Shown one piece after another: positions 1 to 12,336 of a stretch of DNA of 64,000 bases. The translations under genes were made by a program, and so were the position numbers. The notes under the pieces are model-generated. The model worked only from the letters and a program-made list of their open reading frames with translations. It was not told where the DNA came from and did no database searches. Within the stretch, counting starts at the first letter, position 1. Each line of letters begins with the position of its first letter. Origin of the DNA: Dermacentor variabilis (lineage: Eukaryota; Arthropoda; Arachnida; Ixodida; Ixodidae); contig NW_027460346.1 of assembly GCF_050947875.1 (NCBI RefSeq), positions 3,600,000 through 3,663,999 of the forward strand. Direction: 5' to 3'.

Positions 1-463
1 AAGCAGAGGAAGCATTAGTAAGGACCGCATCATTTGCAGTATATGATAAATATTATGACTTTCAGCAGTGGTGTTCCTGCGGAGCTTGTTAATGTGCGCA
101 GAGTTAATATGCAGTGTTTAAATACTGTTATGTGTCAACACTTCCACGGGGCCAGCATAGCCTATGCATTTCTTGAGCTCAATTTTATTACTTTCTTATC
201 ATCCACCTTTCACGACCGGCCGATTCCGCTGACAATGTGGACAGAGCCCTGCTCGAACCACTGAGAAAGTGTGAAAAAAAGAAAAATCAGTAGAATCGCT
301 ACATTTTCTCGGCCCAGATTTGAGAATCTGTGTAGAGCTTGAAATTGTGTGCAGTAAACTTTCAGCTGACATAGGACACTTGTGTCTGCTCTTCTCATTG
401 CTTGTGCCATAGCGCTGAATCAACTATTCATTCTAAAGCAGCTCACAGGGGACATAAGGGTAA

Positions 464-835
464 GGGCTCATTCACACGGGCAATTGACAGAGATCACGCA
501 CCCGACCACGATTGGCGATCAATGAGTGACTCACGGCGACCAGTGTTCACACTGGCAAACGTGACCTGCCCTTAGCCACACTGAAATGTCTTGCACTTCG
601 GGCCATTCACATCTTCACACACTGTGATCGCAACGTACAGTAAGTGTCAGCGTATACCGACTTGCTGCTTCTACGCTGTTGGTCGATTTTGTAGGCTTGC
701 GACTGCCAGTCACAATGCTGAAAAATCGTGTGAGCAGTGAGCAATTGACCCAAAACGAACGTTTTTCGACCAAAGCGGCTATTTGCAGTTAATTTGGTTG
801 CACGACCGCTGCGAGTTGCCAATGCAAATGAGCCC
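464..835. repeat. MITE-like element with GGGCTCATT termini
   Basis: The left end reads GGGCTCATTCACACGGGCAA and the reverse complement of the right end reads GGGCTCATTTGCATTGGCAA, so the 372-bp segment has imperfect terminal inverted repeats. No target-site duplication is clear and no coding capacity is seen. The right end lies 59 bp before an SLC22-like exon. A related end in the opposite orientation appears near 9590-9614. Confidence 0.5.
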
Positions 836-894
836 AGAATCGTGACCTTATACCGTGTCCTGTCACCTCTTGGCTGCCATGCAGCATTGTGCAG

Positions 895-1118
895 GAGTCT
901 CCACGCTGGCTGTTGTCCACCCACCATGAGAAGCAGGCCCGTGCAGCCATCCTCAAAATTCTGCGCATCAACGGACGCCCGGTGCCTAACATGGAGACCA
1001 CCATGCGAGAGCTGGTGGAGAAATCTGAGGCCGACGCCCAACTCGCTTCCACGAGTCCTGTTGAGATCTTCAGGCATAGGCGGCTGCTGCGTAACACCCT
1101 CTGCCTCTTCATCTTATG
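895..1118 (+). CDS. SLC22-like organic ion transporter, internal exon (cytoplasmic loop into TM7)
   Basis: This exon encodes about 74 residues starting ESPRWLLS, the conserved signature of the large cytoplasmic loop after TM6 in SLC22 organic cation/anion transporters (major facilitator superfamily, plasma membrane). The loop then runs through a charged stretch (KQARAAILKILRINGR) to the start of TM7 (TLCLFILW). The acceptor is GCAG at 891-894. The donor is GT at 1119, leaving phase 2. Joining to the exon at 6483 completes a Trp codon and gives LFILWFCDN, as expected for this family. Exons for TM1-TM6 must lie upstream of the window. The substrate cannot be told from sequence. Confidence 0.85.
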
Positions 1119-1850
1119 GTGTGTAACATATAGACTCACGCCTACACATTTGGGAAATTTTGTTCAGTGTATGTGTCCAACACCGTATATATACATGGTG
1201 GAGATTGCCAAAAAACTGATGTTTCCAGCCTTTAGTTGGGGTGCTCTCTTTCAAATTATAGCCGTGGACTTAGTGGCTGCTTGCATTCAACACCTCATGT
1301 GCATGGCTGAGCACATGTAAAGGATATATAGATTTTTTGTCATCTTTCATTATTCCTCTGCTTTGTAATTGTCTTTTCTAGCTTTTCTGTTGTACCATGC
1401 TTTCATGTACAGCAACTTTCAGCAGATATAATTATTTGCATGCTATTGTCAATCGCACATTTGAAAAATTGCAAATTTGACATTGAAGTGCCCACGTAAC
1501 CTGCAGGATGCAAGCGCACGAGCAGACTTGGAAATGTCCATCGTGCCCAGTAAAACTTGAAAGAGAATCTGGAATTGACTTGTACTGAAAAAATAGAATG
1601 AACAAGATAACCACTAAGGTCGCATAGGGTTCTGTGTGGATTTCAATTTTTTTTGTCCGTGTAAACTTTTGTGCTGCTACCGCGAGAATATACTTTATCA
1701 GCTAATTATAACCCAACAGTCCACTATACATATCTTTACAGTTGGCTCAAATGCCATTGCAAATAATTATATAAAGCAAGCATACATTTTTCCTGATGTG
1801 AAAACACCTGAGAGAAATACGATAATGGTACTTGAAAATTAAGTTACAAT

Positions 1851-2233
1851 AAGGGACAATCAAGAAAAATATTGAGCTGCGTTAGGTGGATAGATTACTT
1901 ATGTAGCAGTCTATTGTCATTGTCTCCCGACTCTATTGTGCAGAAAATTGCAACGGAATGTCCTGCTGCCGCCCATCTAATTTGAATCAGCCACACCAAT
2001 TCGGGCGAGTTGACATAATGCCCACGTCGTCTTCCTCTTTGCCGCTGTATCAAAATCACTGCCACCACATGATAGGTACTATTACCCAAAATAGGTGGCG
2101 CCTCTCCGGTTTTCTATTTTTGGCATTTTCTCGCTTGCAAAAGCTCTGTTCTCACTAAGAATGATGAATATGTTTTTACAGAAGCCTAATATTTCGATCG
2201 GACTCGATTTATTATTTTCCTTCAGTGTCCCTT
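1851..2233. repeat. MITE with AAGGGACA termini
   Basis: The left end AAGGGACAATCAAGAAAAAT and the reverse complement of the right end AAGGGACACTGAAGGAAAAT match at about 17 of 20 positions. The element is about 383 bp with no coding capacity. It belongs to the same family as the MITE at 30490-30992. It lies in the first visible intron of the SLC22-like gene. Confidence 0.55.
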
Positions 2234-2245
2234 AAATGATGTGAC

Positions 2246-2405
2246 TCGACATGCTAAAACCACAATATGATTGTGAGGCAAGCCGCAGTGGAGGGCTCTG
2301 GAATAATTTTGGATGCTCGTGCATCATGCATCTGCATGATACACGGGCACTTTTGCATTTCACCCCATTGGAATGTGACTGCCGCAGCTGGGATCAATCC
2401 CACTG
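2246..2405 (-). repeat. Diverged tRNA-derived SINE fragment (Ruka-like)
   Basis: Read on the minus strand, this matches the body of the SINE at 13350-13593. It has the tail region (ACATGCTAAAACCACAATATGATTGTGAGGC on the plus strand, broken here by mismatches), the GCATTTCACCCCATTG block and a degenerate B-box side. It is clearly older than the 13350 copy. Confidence 0.6.
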
Positions 2406-2461
2406 GTAAAAGTGCAATTACATGCAATGCTGTAGGGGCAAGTAACAAAATTATTTTTAAA

Positions 2462-2700
2462 AATTATGGCGTTTAACATGCCAGAACCACGATCTGATTA
2501 CGAGGCACGCTATCTGCAGTGGGGGACACTGGAATAATTTTTATCACCTGGGTTTGGTTAACCTACCCCTAAATCTAAGTACACGAGTGTTCTTGCATTC
2601 TGACCCCATCGAAATGAGGCCACCACAGCCGGGATCAAAGCTTCAACTTCAAGCTCAGCAGCGCAACGCCATAGTCGCTAAGCTACCACGGCCGGTAAGG
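2462..2700 (-). repeat. Diverged tRNA-derived SINE, minus orientation
   Basis: This is a second minus-strand copy directly next to the previous one. It runs from the tail (AACATGCCAGAACCACGATC) through the ACACGAGTGTTCTTGCATTC block to the tRNA-like head ending near CACGGCCGG. Several short indels mark it as old. Confidence 0.65.
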
Positions 2701-3699
2701 CGAATAACAAAGATGGATTCGCAAATTGCAGAGTTTTTTTTTCCTTGCCACCGGTGGACAGAACTTGCAAAAACACATCGCACATCCAAATGTGTACCCC
2801 GTGACTGAATGAGATATACTTATAATTATGAACCGGTTATCTAGTGTGCATTGTTTTACAGTTGATCGTATTGCTGGTTACGTTATCGCAGAGTCGCTAA
2901 CAAACACAATCACTCTTAATTGTTGCATTGTTCCAGAATGCATAATGTTTTCAGCGCTAGAACATAGGGGACAGGGAGGGTAGACAGAACAAGCACTGGG
3001 CATCAACTGAAAGATTACAATGCACCAATTTCAAGCTTTACACAAATCTTCAGAGCTGTTCAAGGTTCGACTCATAACATGTAGTAAACACTGCCACTTA
3101 ACCAGGAAAAAGAATAACGACAGAAAATATACATTTCTTGGGTAAAGGGGGATGCGCAGCTTTAACGTGACAAGTTTTTTTATTGCACATTTTTTAACCA
3201 ATGAACAAGCCGTCTCATTATGTCTATTATAACACCGTCTTATTATTTGGTGTTGAACTGTGTTGTCACATTAGACACAAGTGTAAGCAAGATTGCTCTG
3301 TGGGCATGCGACGTACACATGCAAAAAAGAAAGGCCACCAATTGTCAGGCTCTCTTTATTTTTGAGATTCGAGAACCTTCGAGATTTGCAACCTTTATGA
3401 TTCACTTTTGTTTCCTAATGTAGTTTCCAAAGTAGGCCCCCAATGCGTTCCGTTATGTGCTTTCGCAGTAGCCCCCGAAAGTGTTGCGGGCTCCCCAATT
3501 TTTGCAACATGCACTTGAGACAAGCCAACGCACGTGTCCTTTTATATACAAGTAGCGAGCCCTCTCCCATGACGTCACGAACCGCTATTCACGCCGTGTC
3601 ACAGTTGCACCGAGCCCCCCTCTCCAGTGACGTCACGAACTGTTAGGCGCGCCACGCGAGCTAGGTGCTCCTTCGTCTTGCTGATAACACCTGCATAAC
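2701..3699. other. Intronic stretch without recognisable features
   Basis: AT-rich intron of the SLC22-like gene. I see no exon-like reading frame with splice sites and no clear repeat boundary. Confidence 0.4.
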
Positions 3700-3704
3700 A
3701 CCTG

Positions 3705-3795
3705 CTGGTATGGAGTAGAGGTAACACCTCTGGCTCTCACTGCAAAGCTTCCTCGGGATAGCCTGGGTTCGAATCCACCTGTGGGCAAGTGCATC
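3705..3795 (+). repeat. tRNA-like SINE head fragment
   Basis: A perfect pol III B-box, GGTTCGAATCC, sits near 3767, and an A-box-like stretch lies about 55 bp upstream near GGAGTAGAGGTAACACC. No acceptor stem pairs and no 3' boundary is visible, so this is more likely a SINE head than a tRNA gene. Confidence 0.35.
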
Positions 3796-3933
3796 CTCAA
3801 TTTTCTTTTCAAATGTCTTAGTTTATTATACCTGGATATGCCTACATAACCACTTTCCATACATTATCTATGACAAGTGAACATACATTATATTAGACAA
3901 GTGGACTTGTCTTGAAAAAGACAAGTCCACGTG

Positions 3934-5646
3934 CAGGGTGTCTACCAACCGGGAAAACCGGAAATTCTCAGGGATTTTGAGTAGCCTGGAAAAACTCAGG
4001 GAAAACTCAGTGAATTTGTGCCCCTATCAGGGAAAATTAGCTATAATTTTATTGAAATGGTCGAAAGTCGCGGTAACGCTGGCTCGAGTAACAGACAGGA
4101 ATCTTAATGAATCGTCTTTGACGTCCTGTCGTCGGCTGGAGGAGTTGCCAGTGTACAGTCAATGAACGACTTTCCGGATTCCCGATGATTTGGATGGCTT
4201 CGCAGCACCACCACGTACCTCAGAGTGAATGTATCAAAACTTCTGAAATTTCGGACGCAAGAACTCTTCGCCGTCCGATTTTCCGAACGTTTTGCCGTGA
4301 CCGCAGGTCCAAAACGGCAATAATCAAAGCCACCACCGCTGCCATTCTGATTACCTCGCCGCCTCGAACCGGCGCTCTCGCACGCAGATCCGCTGGCAGC
4401 CGTAGCCACCACTGCGGCAATGCTAGCCCTAGCTGCTTCGACGTTCGCTATGAAGCTTCTTGCCATTGGGTGCTGAGTTTTTTATTGAAAGAATTAGGTG
4501 CTGTCAGCAATGGCATGGACTCCGCCTTTGTGGTCCTCGCGATTGGCTTAGAAGCTTGGAAAGCACAGCGTGTTGTATAATGGCTGGTTCCCAAAATTCA
4601 GCTTCGCCTCTACACATAAATGTTACTTGGTGAAGCATACGCAAAAATATTGCAGTGAAGCATAACAAGTGTGGGAAGGGGCTATTGCCACGGGACACAG
4701 TATGTATTGCTTAATTATACACGCGTGCAGCCGGTATTTCCTGTCACAGTACGAGCACCACTATATTTATTACGTGTACCGACAGGCTTTCGGAGTGTTT
4801 TCGAATGTGCCTGTGGCGGTTTGAGCCCTTAAGGGCAGTAAATGACATGCATTTATTTTTTTCAACTGGCCGATTTTTCGCACGCTTTTGCACTCCCTAA
4901 GGAGCTCAAAAAATTGGACGTGGATTTTGCAACTGACCAAGAAGATGATTCAAATGGTCCGTGTGGCGAACGAGTGGTGGAAGGAGGACAAGAACAGAAA
5001 GGATCTACACACTGAGGAATGAACAGGAAAGGAAGTGTGCTGCCGCCGTTTTGAAGGAGCTTGAGATCAAAGAAAAAAGTGTTGGCTGTTGCCGAGATGC
5101 AGGTGTCCCTTCTCCAAACCAAAATAAACGCTTTAAAGCAGTAAAACACAACACTGAGGCGTCGTACGCAGGCTGAGAGTATGTCAGGACAGTTGAGGTT
5201 GACTTACGAGCTGTTGAGAGAGTATCTTAATTGTGACAAAGTTCGGGCCTCATACCACTGAGCTTGCTATCAGTTGATAGAAATAGCTCATATTTGAAAA
5301 TATTTGCTTCTGTATGCGTCTCCTTTTTATTGGTATTTAAGAATGTCCGACTCCATTTGAAATTTTTTTCGAAGACATTTTATTTGCTGTGCATTTTACT
5401 CACCCATCCCTTCTGTTCTCTTTTTGAATAACATAAACAATACTCCTTAGTAGTCAAATTGGATTAAGTCGCTTTTTAAAGAATTTTTCACATGCTTACT
5501 AGAGAATCACAGCATCGGGTGATATGGTTTCAGCCCATCTTGACATGAAAAGTAGTTCTGCATCACTCAGGGAATTCCGCAAAGGCACTCAGGGAAAACA
5601 TGGAAAACTCAGGGAATTTGGAAATGTCAACTTGGTAGACACCCTA
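3934..5646. mobile_element. hAT-like non-autonomous DNA transposon, copy 1
   Basis: Starts CAGGGTGTCTACCAACCGGG and ends GGTAGACACCCTA, an inverted repeat of at least 13 bp with one terminal mismatch. Just inside both ends are CAGGGAAAAC/CTCAGGGAAT motifs. The whole 1.7 kb aligns by eye with 54239-55982 in the same orientation. No transposase is recognisable. CAGGG termini suggest hAT, but the flanks here show only a possible 5-bp duplication (acgtg/acttg). The element lies inside the dispersed repeat whose right half continues at 5647. Confidence 0.6.
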
Positions 5647-5740
5647 ACTTGTCGAAATGTTGGCTCCCGCTTTTACCTTGTTCTCATTTTGCTCATTGTC
5701 TTGAATTTCTATCGCCCGCTTTCCCCGTGCTTTCCTTGGA
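5647..5740 (+). repeat. Right half of a dispersed repeat (GACAAGT..ACTTGTC family)
   Basis: ACTTGTCGAAATGTTGGCTC continues a repeat whose left half (GACAAGTCC) is at 3920-3928, on the other side of the hAT-like element. Similar copies are at 22725-22795 and 27718-27815. Between the short arms and the downstream GTTCTCATTTTGCTCATTG block the copies are well conserved. See the finding on a possible hammerhead-type core. Confidence 0.55.
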
Positions 5741-6482
5741 TTTCATGCGTTATGACCTCTTTCTATACTCTACATCAATCTCATACATACTATACTTACA
5801 TTTTAGAGTTCCTACCATTAAATCTACCACCACTGTAGGACACCGACAAAACGCCCAATGAGCCAAGTAGTGCTTTTTCACTAAAAATCAAAGCAATTCA
5901 CTTACTAATTAAACTAATTATATTATCTGACTCCATAGTTACAAACATTACGACACATGTTTATATAGAGAAATTGGAGGGAATCGTGTTGAAATTTTAG
6001 TTAGTACATGTTTCTACTTATCAAATTGGCTACTTAGACAGAAATAAGCTGCATCAAATTGTTCGGTATATTTAGCTGATTACGCATGCGACACTGCAAA
6101 TCATGGCTCTCTGTCCAACCCCTGTTTGATTTAGAAGTGTGGTGTAAAGTGGAAGCTACTACCGCACTTCCCTTTTCCCACTAGCTTATTTTGATTTGTG
6201 CTTTTGACAACTCTCCATTGAATGCAGTCACTGACACGGCAGCAGGGGTGAGAAAGACCGCTTTATCGCATGACATGGCAAAGCGTCATTTTACGCCGCG
6301 ATACTGCATGGCTGGAGGGTTTCAATGCGAAGTGCGGCTCGCGGTGCCGCGCGCATAATCAGGTAAAATGAACAAATAATTGATGCCAGTTGTGGGAATC
6401 CCAGAAAGTGCGTGCTTCTGCGTGCAAGGACAGCAACGCATCCGTGCAAATATTCTTCTTTGGCCACGGTGTTCAACTGCAG
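5741..6482. other. Intronic stretch without recognisable features
   Basis: AT-rich sequence ending in the polypyrimidine/CTGCAG acceptor at 6477-6482. No repeat family was recognised. Confidence 0.4.
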
Positions 6483-6697
6483 GTTCTGCGACAATCTGCT
6501 GCTGTTCACCACGACGCTTTCATCGGTCGACCTGGGTGGCAGCCGGTTCATCAACTTTGCGCTTTCGGCGGCAGGCGAGATTCCTGGAGGCCTGATGAGC
6601 CTGCCCATAGTGCGCTACTGTCGCCGCAAGAGGTCACAGGCGGCGCTGCTGCTTTTAGCCGGTCTTGCCGCCATACTTATTTCTCTACTGCCACTCG
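6483..6697 (+). CDS. SLC22-like transporter, internal exon (TM7-TM8 region)
   Basis: Follows the acceptor CTGCAG and ends at CTCG|GTGAGC. It encodes WFCDNLLLFTTTLSSVDLGG, then SRFINFALSAAGEIPGGLMS, then a charged loop (RYCRRKRSQ) and a hydrophobic helix (ALLLLAGLAAILISLLPL). The pattern LGG..(Y/F)xNFxLS..EIP followed by a basic loop is typical of SLC22 proteins between TM7 and TM8. The exon enters in phase 2 and leaves in phase 1, and the G left over joins AA of the next exon to make Glu. The 5.4-kb upstream intron carries the MITE, SINE and hAT-like insertions listed here. Confidence 0.9.
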
Positions 6698-7821
6698 GTG
6701 AGCCCTGGCTTCTCATTTCATTCACTTTTCAGTCGCTCTTCACTTTCAGTCAACTGTGGCCCTGAAAGGCCAGGATGAGAGGCGCATGCAACGGGGGAGG
6801 TGCTACTTAGTTCGACCTATTCTTGTAATGCTCCCACTACCGGGAATCCCATCCTCCAGAATATCCATAGTAATTATCACAAACGACAACATAATTAGTG
6901 TTAGAAAGCATAGCAATACAAAGACTTACGAAAAAACAAACAAAGAAGAAAGGTACGCAGCCCATTTCACAACAGTACGGTGAAGTGTGGCAAGCGCAAG
7001 TAACTTTGACTACCTCTTATGCTGCAATCTCGGCTGACCGCTGGTGCCTCAGGAGACTCTAAGGTCTGGCTATGATGTTTAAGGCAATTATAATTAAATG
7101 TAGGTGTCATACAATTGACACACTATCTTTGTGCCACATTTGTAATACTTCATCAAGCATCTTTCGACCTTGCAATGATGAGAAGCCTCATTTGCTCCAG
7201 CTTGCCATATAGTATTAGCTTGTTGGCAAGCAGCTATCAGTGTGCGTGAATTTCACCTTGCCACCCAATGCGACGTTGCAGTGATGCCAACTGATGATCA
7301 GGTAGTATCCAAAGCACATCTGTTTCTTCATAAGAGATTGGCTATAGCCATATGAACGCAACATGGTATCGAAAGCTGAACGCATATAAATTATTTAGGT
7401 GGCCTTACATTGTCGAGCCATCTCCAGCATCGTGAAGTCTGTTTGCCTCTGCAAAACTTTAAAACCTTTCGCATTTCATGCACGACACGTAGAGTCACGT
7501 GAAGGTTTAGAAGCCAGGAGTTACAGTCTGTCTTCTCAAAATACAGATCACGAAGAAATAAAGCTTTTTTTCAAATGGTGTTCATACAGGCGAGTTGCTA
7601 TACCACAGAGCTTTGACCCTTCGACGTTTTCATATCAGCATTTCGGTAATATAGCAACTGTATGCCTGGCACACTTTCTGTTTTGTTTGACTGGACATTT
7701 TACCATATAGTGTTTTTCTGTATGGTAACACAAAATAGTTAAAGCTGTCTGCCATCTGCTTGTGACGAGGCTACTAGCATCTGTTTGTTAACTATTTTTT
7801 AAATTTCAGTTTGCCAGCACA
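6698..7821. other. Intronic stretch
   Basis: Starts with the donor GTGAGC. I see no exon or clear element until the TIR element at 7822. Confidence 0.4.
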
Positions 7822-7929
7822 CTCGAACCTCATTATAACAAAATTGAAGAGGGACCGGAAATCACTTCATCATATCCATTACTTCATCATTTGATTGATT
7901 ACATGACTAAAGAAAAGTGAAGTTTTACG

Positions 7930-8333
7930 TTTGTCGCACAATGCTTTCTATACTTGCACTATATTTACAGCTTATTTTCGCATTATTACTGTTATGTCGC
8001 TATGTTTACCGTTTCGTTGGAATGTCGCGTCCGTAACTTTTCTGTTATTGTTTTTCATCATAACTTTTTTTTTTAATTACACGACTTCACTGACAACAAT
8101 CTGTGTGATTTATTCCTTGTTATTATATTATGTTTTTTTATGTTTCTTCTTTTCCCTAGTGAATCGTGATCTAAATAATTCTTTTTTCATCTCAGTTGTA
8201 CTTTGGTTGTAGGTTGTAAACAGATACGGTTTATAGATGTCTTGTATTCAATGTATTTTCTATGTACTGCCCCCCTTACTCAATGCCTCACTTTGAGGCC
8301 TGTAAGGTATTTTTAAATAAATAAATAAATATG
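7930..8333 (+). repeat. LINE 3'-end fragment with AAATA tail
   Basis: The sequence ends with CTCAATGCC...GAGGCCTGTAAGGT followed by (AAAT)n. This resembles the 3' end of the CR1/L2-group LINE at 43.1 kb (TAATGCCTCC..GGCCTTTAAGG, then short tandem repeats). No coding sequence remains, so it is a strongly 5'-truncated copy. Confidence 0.45.
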
Positions 8334-8698
8334 TATTATTGCCATTTACTGCAATATATGCCCAATGGGATGCACAACTTTAAGCATGGAAATAATGGCC
8401 TTGTGGCGCCGCGGAACCGTTGCACGCTCATGCATATGATGCAATTTGAATAAAACAACGAAACAGTCTTCGGCTTGTGCAACACGCGACTTAGCGCTAC
8501 ATGTGACAGCCTTTAGATGGCTGCTTTCTGTTCAATTGGGATGAGCTTTCGCGTCCGCTTTCCGCTTGGCTCGTCGCGGTCGAGCAGCACGTGGCACGTT
8601 ACACAGCGCTCTGCTGTGTGATCGAGGAGGCAAGCGAACTTCGCCGCACTGGCTTGGCGACAGGCTAATGGCCTCCAGGATTGCACCGATGCCAATGT

Positions 8699-9030
8699 GA
8701 TCTTGGAGGCCATGTCGAGCTGCCAAGCCCAGCTGCCGCTGCCTGCGTGGCCCGCCGTAGAGAGAGAGAAGTGAATGCACTAAACTTTTGCACCGCTGCG
8801 TGTAGCTGCACAGCATGCCACAACTCGCTCAAGTTCGCGCGTGACCCCTGAAATTTGGCATCTGAGATCTTGGAGGCCATGCCGAGCTGAGCTTGCCTGT
8901 ACGTAGCTGCGCAAGAGAGAGAGGTCAGTGGAGAAGTGGGATAGTGAGCTGCTGCTTGTACGCAGGTGCACCGCTATGTGCAGCAGTGAGAAAGACCTGT
9001 GTTGCTCAATGACTTATTCAAGCCGCCACC
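8699..9030. repeat. Imperfect tandem duplication, period about 167 bp
   Basis: GATCTTGGAGGCCATG occurs at 8699 and 8866, followed in both units by CGAGCTG, a GAGAGAGA tract and a GCACCGCT block. Two diverged units are visible and neither codes for anything I recognise. Confidence 0.5.
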
Positions 9031-9222
9031 CTGCGGAAAGCGATGTATTTGGCACGCAACGGTCGGCTATTTTTGTTTCGGAGACAATCTATTTTGTTCT
9101 ATTCATTGGGAGGAAAATTTCGCTTTGCTAGAACGGACTTCAAGTATATGGATCTCTATGTGTCTTTCAAGGGGAATTTTATTTATGTCGTTATATTCCG
9201 TTTCGTTAAAATGAGGTTCGAG

Positions 9223-12200
9223 CTTGGTAAACCAAGCGAGAGCAAGGCTTTACAAACACATGACGTAGGCCCACCCTCAAAAAAATAAAAAATAAAAAAA
9301 GAAAGAAACATTGTTAGCGTGTTTATTACGCGAGCAATCTTCGTTGAGCATGACTAAGGCTCACAGACGTTTCACGGAGTTTCACACCCGAACATACAAC
9401 ATGTGTTTCTCTAGGCTGAGAGACGCTGCACACATCAGCCGCCCCTGATATCTTTAAAATTGAATTTAGGAAATGGTCGTGGCAATGCAAGCCATTCATT
9501 TTTGCTCTGAATTTGTGGCTATATGATGTCCATCGAGGTGGCCCGTGTCGGGTTAGCGTCGTCGCTTGCAGTTGGTCGGTCGACCTCTCTCAGTTGCCGG
9601 TGTGAATGCGCCCCAACACTTTGTTTTGTTGTACCGAGAGGCTAACCATAGCAAATAAAAGCATTCCTCGCCATGATAAGGCTGTGATGCTATATTTGAG
9701 GCGTAATGTCACAAGACAGAGTGAATCAGGAGCCTGCCAACTTCCAAGTGCTGGAGCACAGGTAGTAGAAACACTCCCAAGCAACAGAAAGTCACCGTTA
9801 CAAAATCGGTCCAACGTCTCTGGCCGACTGCAAAACGGTTGGCCCGACCTCGGCACCCGAAGGGGGGCCAGCATCGGGGATTGACACTGGCCTCCCGTCT
9901 AGCGACCATCGGCAAGTGACTTAGGCCTGACCACTGTAGCCGACGTGGCCAAGTGCACACTGCATGCGGGCCGACTACGACCCAACATTTCGTAAGCACC
10001 GATTTGCCGTAGGCCATTGGCTGGGTGCAGACGTTTATTTTTATTTATTTTTTATTATATTAAAAAAAAACATCACATTTCTCTTTTTTTGCTGCGTGTT
10101 ACGTTTTCAGGTCAACGATATACAGTTTATTAGAGGCGTTTAACTCGTGCTGACAATTAATATATGCGATATGTGCGTAATTCACAGGTGAAACAGAATT
10201 AAATGCCAGTAATTATTCTCTGTACTCGTTAGTATAAATACGTAACATGCAACAAAAGAAACACATGAACGCAATGTTTTCTCTTTTTAGGTGTTTATTT
10301 TGCAACCATAAAATACATTAATTTTTTTCGTGCAGCAGTGTTAACAATTTGCAAGTAGTCTTTGTTCACTGATATAGTATGATACAGCTAAAGGACAGTG
10401 CTGGTCTGCTGTGAGAGTTTTGCATACTGCCTGAGAGGCTCTTCAGCCGTTCCCATGTTCTTGGCTCTGAATGGTACAGTATCTGGCATTTCTCTGTCCC
10501 CGTCGAGAGTGAAGCTTGGATAGTTACAGTGCTCATTCAAACTGAAACCAACTAACAAACAAATAATATAATGAATAACTCTGTGAACCATGCAGATGAT
10601 TGAGTGCACTTTTTCACATTTGTGTGCAAGAAATCCTGATCCTGACACAGCCACAGACAAAATTATTATTTCGTCGTTGCACATGCATGTAATAGACATA
10701 TACTGTGAACTTTCAGTGAAAATGAGTGCTTTCAACTTCTGCGACGTGATTCACGCTTTAGAACTGCCCAAGGAAATACGAGGACAGGAAGGATCGATCT
10801 ACTGACTTGGCTCAGAATATTGTTGAAAAAGATATACATCCAGGGAGCATGATAAATGAATTATCAACAACACATGACATGCACAAACAAAATAGCACGC
10901 AGACTGCCACGAGATAAGCATAAAGGTTTACATCACATCGAGACTGCGGTGACAAAGTTTTACACGTAAACTGTGAAAATGCGACAACAGAACAATTTAG
11001 GAACAACTTGCATATCAGTTGTCCGCAGTGTTTCATGTACGTGTCTTTTTGTCCGATGTTCCTAGATCTACTGTAGTCCACATGCGGAGATGTGCCACAC
11101 ACAATTCATTTTTACCTGCAATGCAGCGGACGTATATCGTACAGTACTGGGTATTTACAGTTTTGTTTTTTCATCTGTGAGAAGGAACAAAAGCGACTAC
11201 GAATTAATTATGACTTTTCCGCGATGATAACCAGACAAGCGTCTTACCTGATTTCTTCCCGAATGGTGACAACAGCTCCAAGCATAGCAGGTCATTCGCA
11301 CACTATGCTTCAATTTAAGCAGTGTCGTTCCAGTGTTTTCAGAAAAAAATACAGAAAGATACGCCACGCTTACAAGACGAAACAATAATGTTAAATATAT
11401 ATACCTGAAAGTACATCTCACATTAACGCTTGATCCGTTCTCATATAAAGTTTTTTTTCTTCCTATCAGAAAAAACAAACACAAGAAACAAGGAGTTCAT
11501 ACGTTGCAAAACCATTCGCGCAATACAACGCTACTTTTGTTCACTTGACAAAGGTGGTCATGCACTACACAACATGAAAATAAAGTGCCACTTACAAGTA
11601 TGCATATCTTGCACGGCAAGACACAGCGGCTCCACTCCATGGAAAGGGCTTGCGCTCTTCTTGTCCATGTTATCTTGTGTAGTTTGTGTTTATATGTGCA
11701 GTTCATGATAACAGAAATGCACCAACTAGTCTACTAAGCTGTCGAGACATGAAACGAGCTGGCATCCAGAGCTAGCATTTGGTGGGAACTCACGCCCCTG
11801 CCTGTGCCCCCGCGTGCAGGCGGCGTTGCGCCTGATGAAGAAAAAGTATATAGCAAAGAAAGCCCCGCTTCGCTTACTCGCCTCGTCCTTGTTGGTGGGA
11901 ACTGATACTGACGGAGAGAATCGCCCGTCCCTGCTTTCCAAGAACCTTTTCATTCCTTCTATGAGAGGGAGACACGACAGCACAAGACGACCACGGTTCC
12001 CCATGCTTTTCTTTTCTTCTTCTTCTAGAGTGTTTAATTAGTATTTCTGCTTGCCATGGTTCATGCGAAAAGGTACCTCCTACCCAGTCGAATTGGACCA
12101 GCTGCGAACGAACTAGTTTAACAGCAATGCCCGCGTTTTACCAATTCGGACAAACAAAAAAAATGCGGCCTTTTAGCGAAACGTGAGCTGAAACCAAGCA

Positions 12201-12336
12201 GCAGTACGAGCAAAGTCATCAAAAAAGAATTTAAAGAAGTCCAGAGTCGCAGTCTTGTGCTTCTTCAGCCTGCATCAGTTGTGGCAGCATGCAAAATGCT
12301 TGTTATTATCGTAGTTATGTACTTAGTGCAATATAT
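9223..12336. other. Intronic stretch, mostly unrecognised
   Basis: Part of the SLC22-like intron between exons 6483 and 13102. The only signal I can point to is a MITE end near 9590-9614, with GGTGTGAATGCGCCCC reading as the reverse complement of the GGGC..ATTCACACCGG terminus type at 464. Small open frames here have no splice context. Confidence 0.4.

Larger units (their letters stand above)
7822..9222. mobile_element. TIR element of pogo/mariner type, decayed
   Basis: The left end CTCGAACCTCATTATAACAA and the reverse complement of the right end CTCGAACCTCATTTTAACGA match at 18 of 20 positions. Termini with TATAAC repeats resemble those of pogo/Tigger-type elements, but no transposase is recognisable and a TA duplication is not obvious. 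The element contains a LINE 3' end (about 7930-8333) and a local tandem duplication (8699-9030). Confidence 0.5.
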
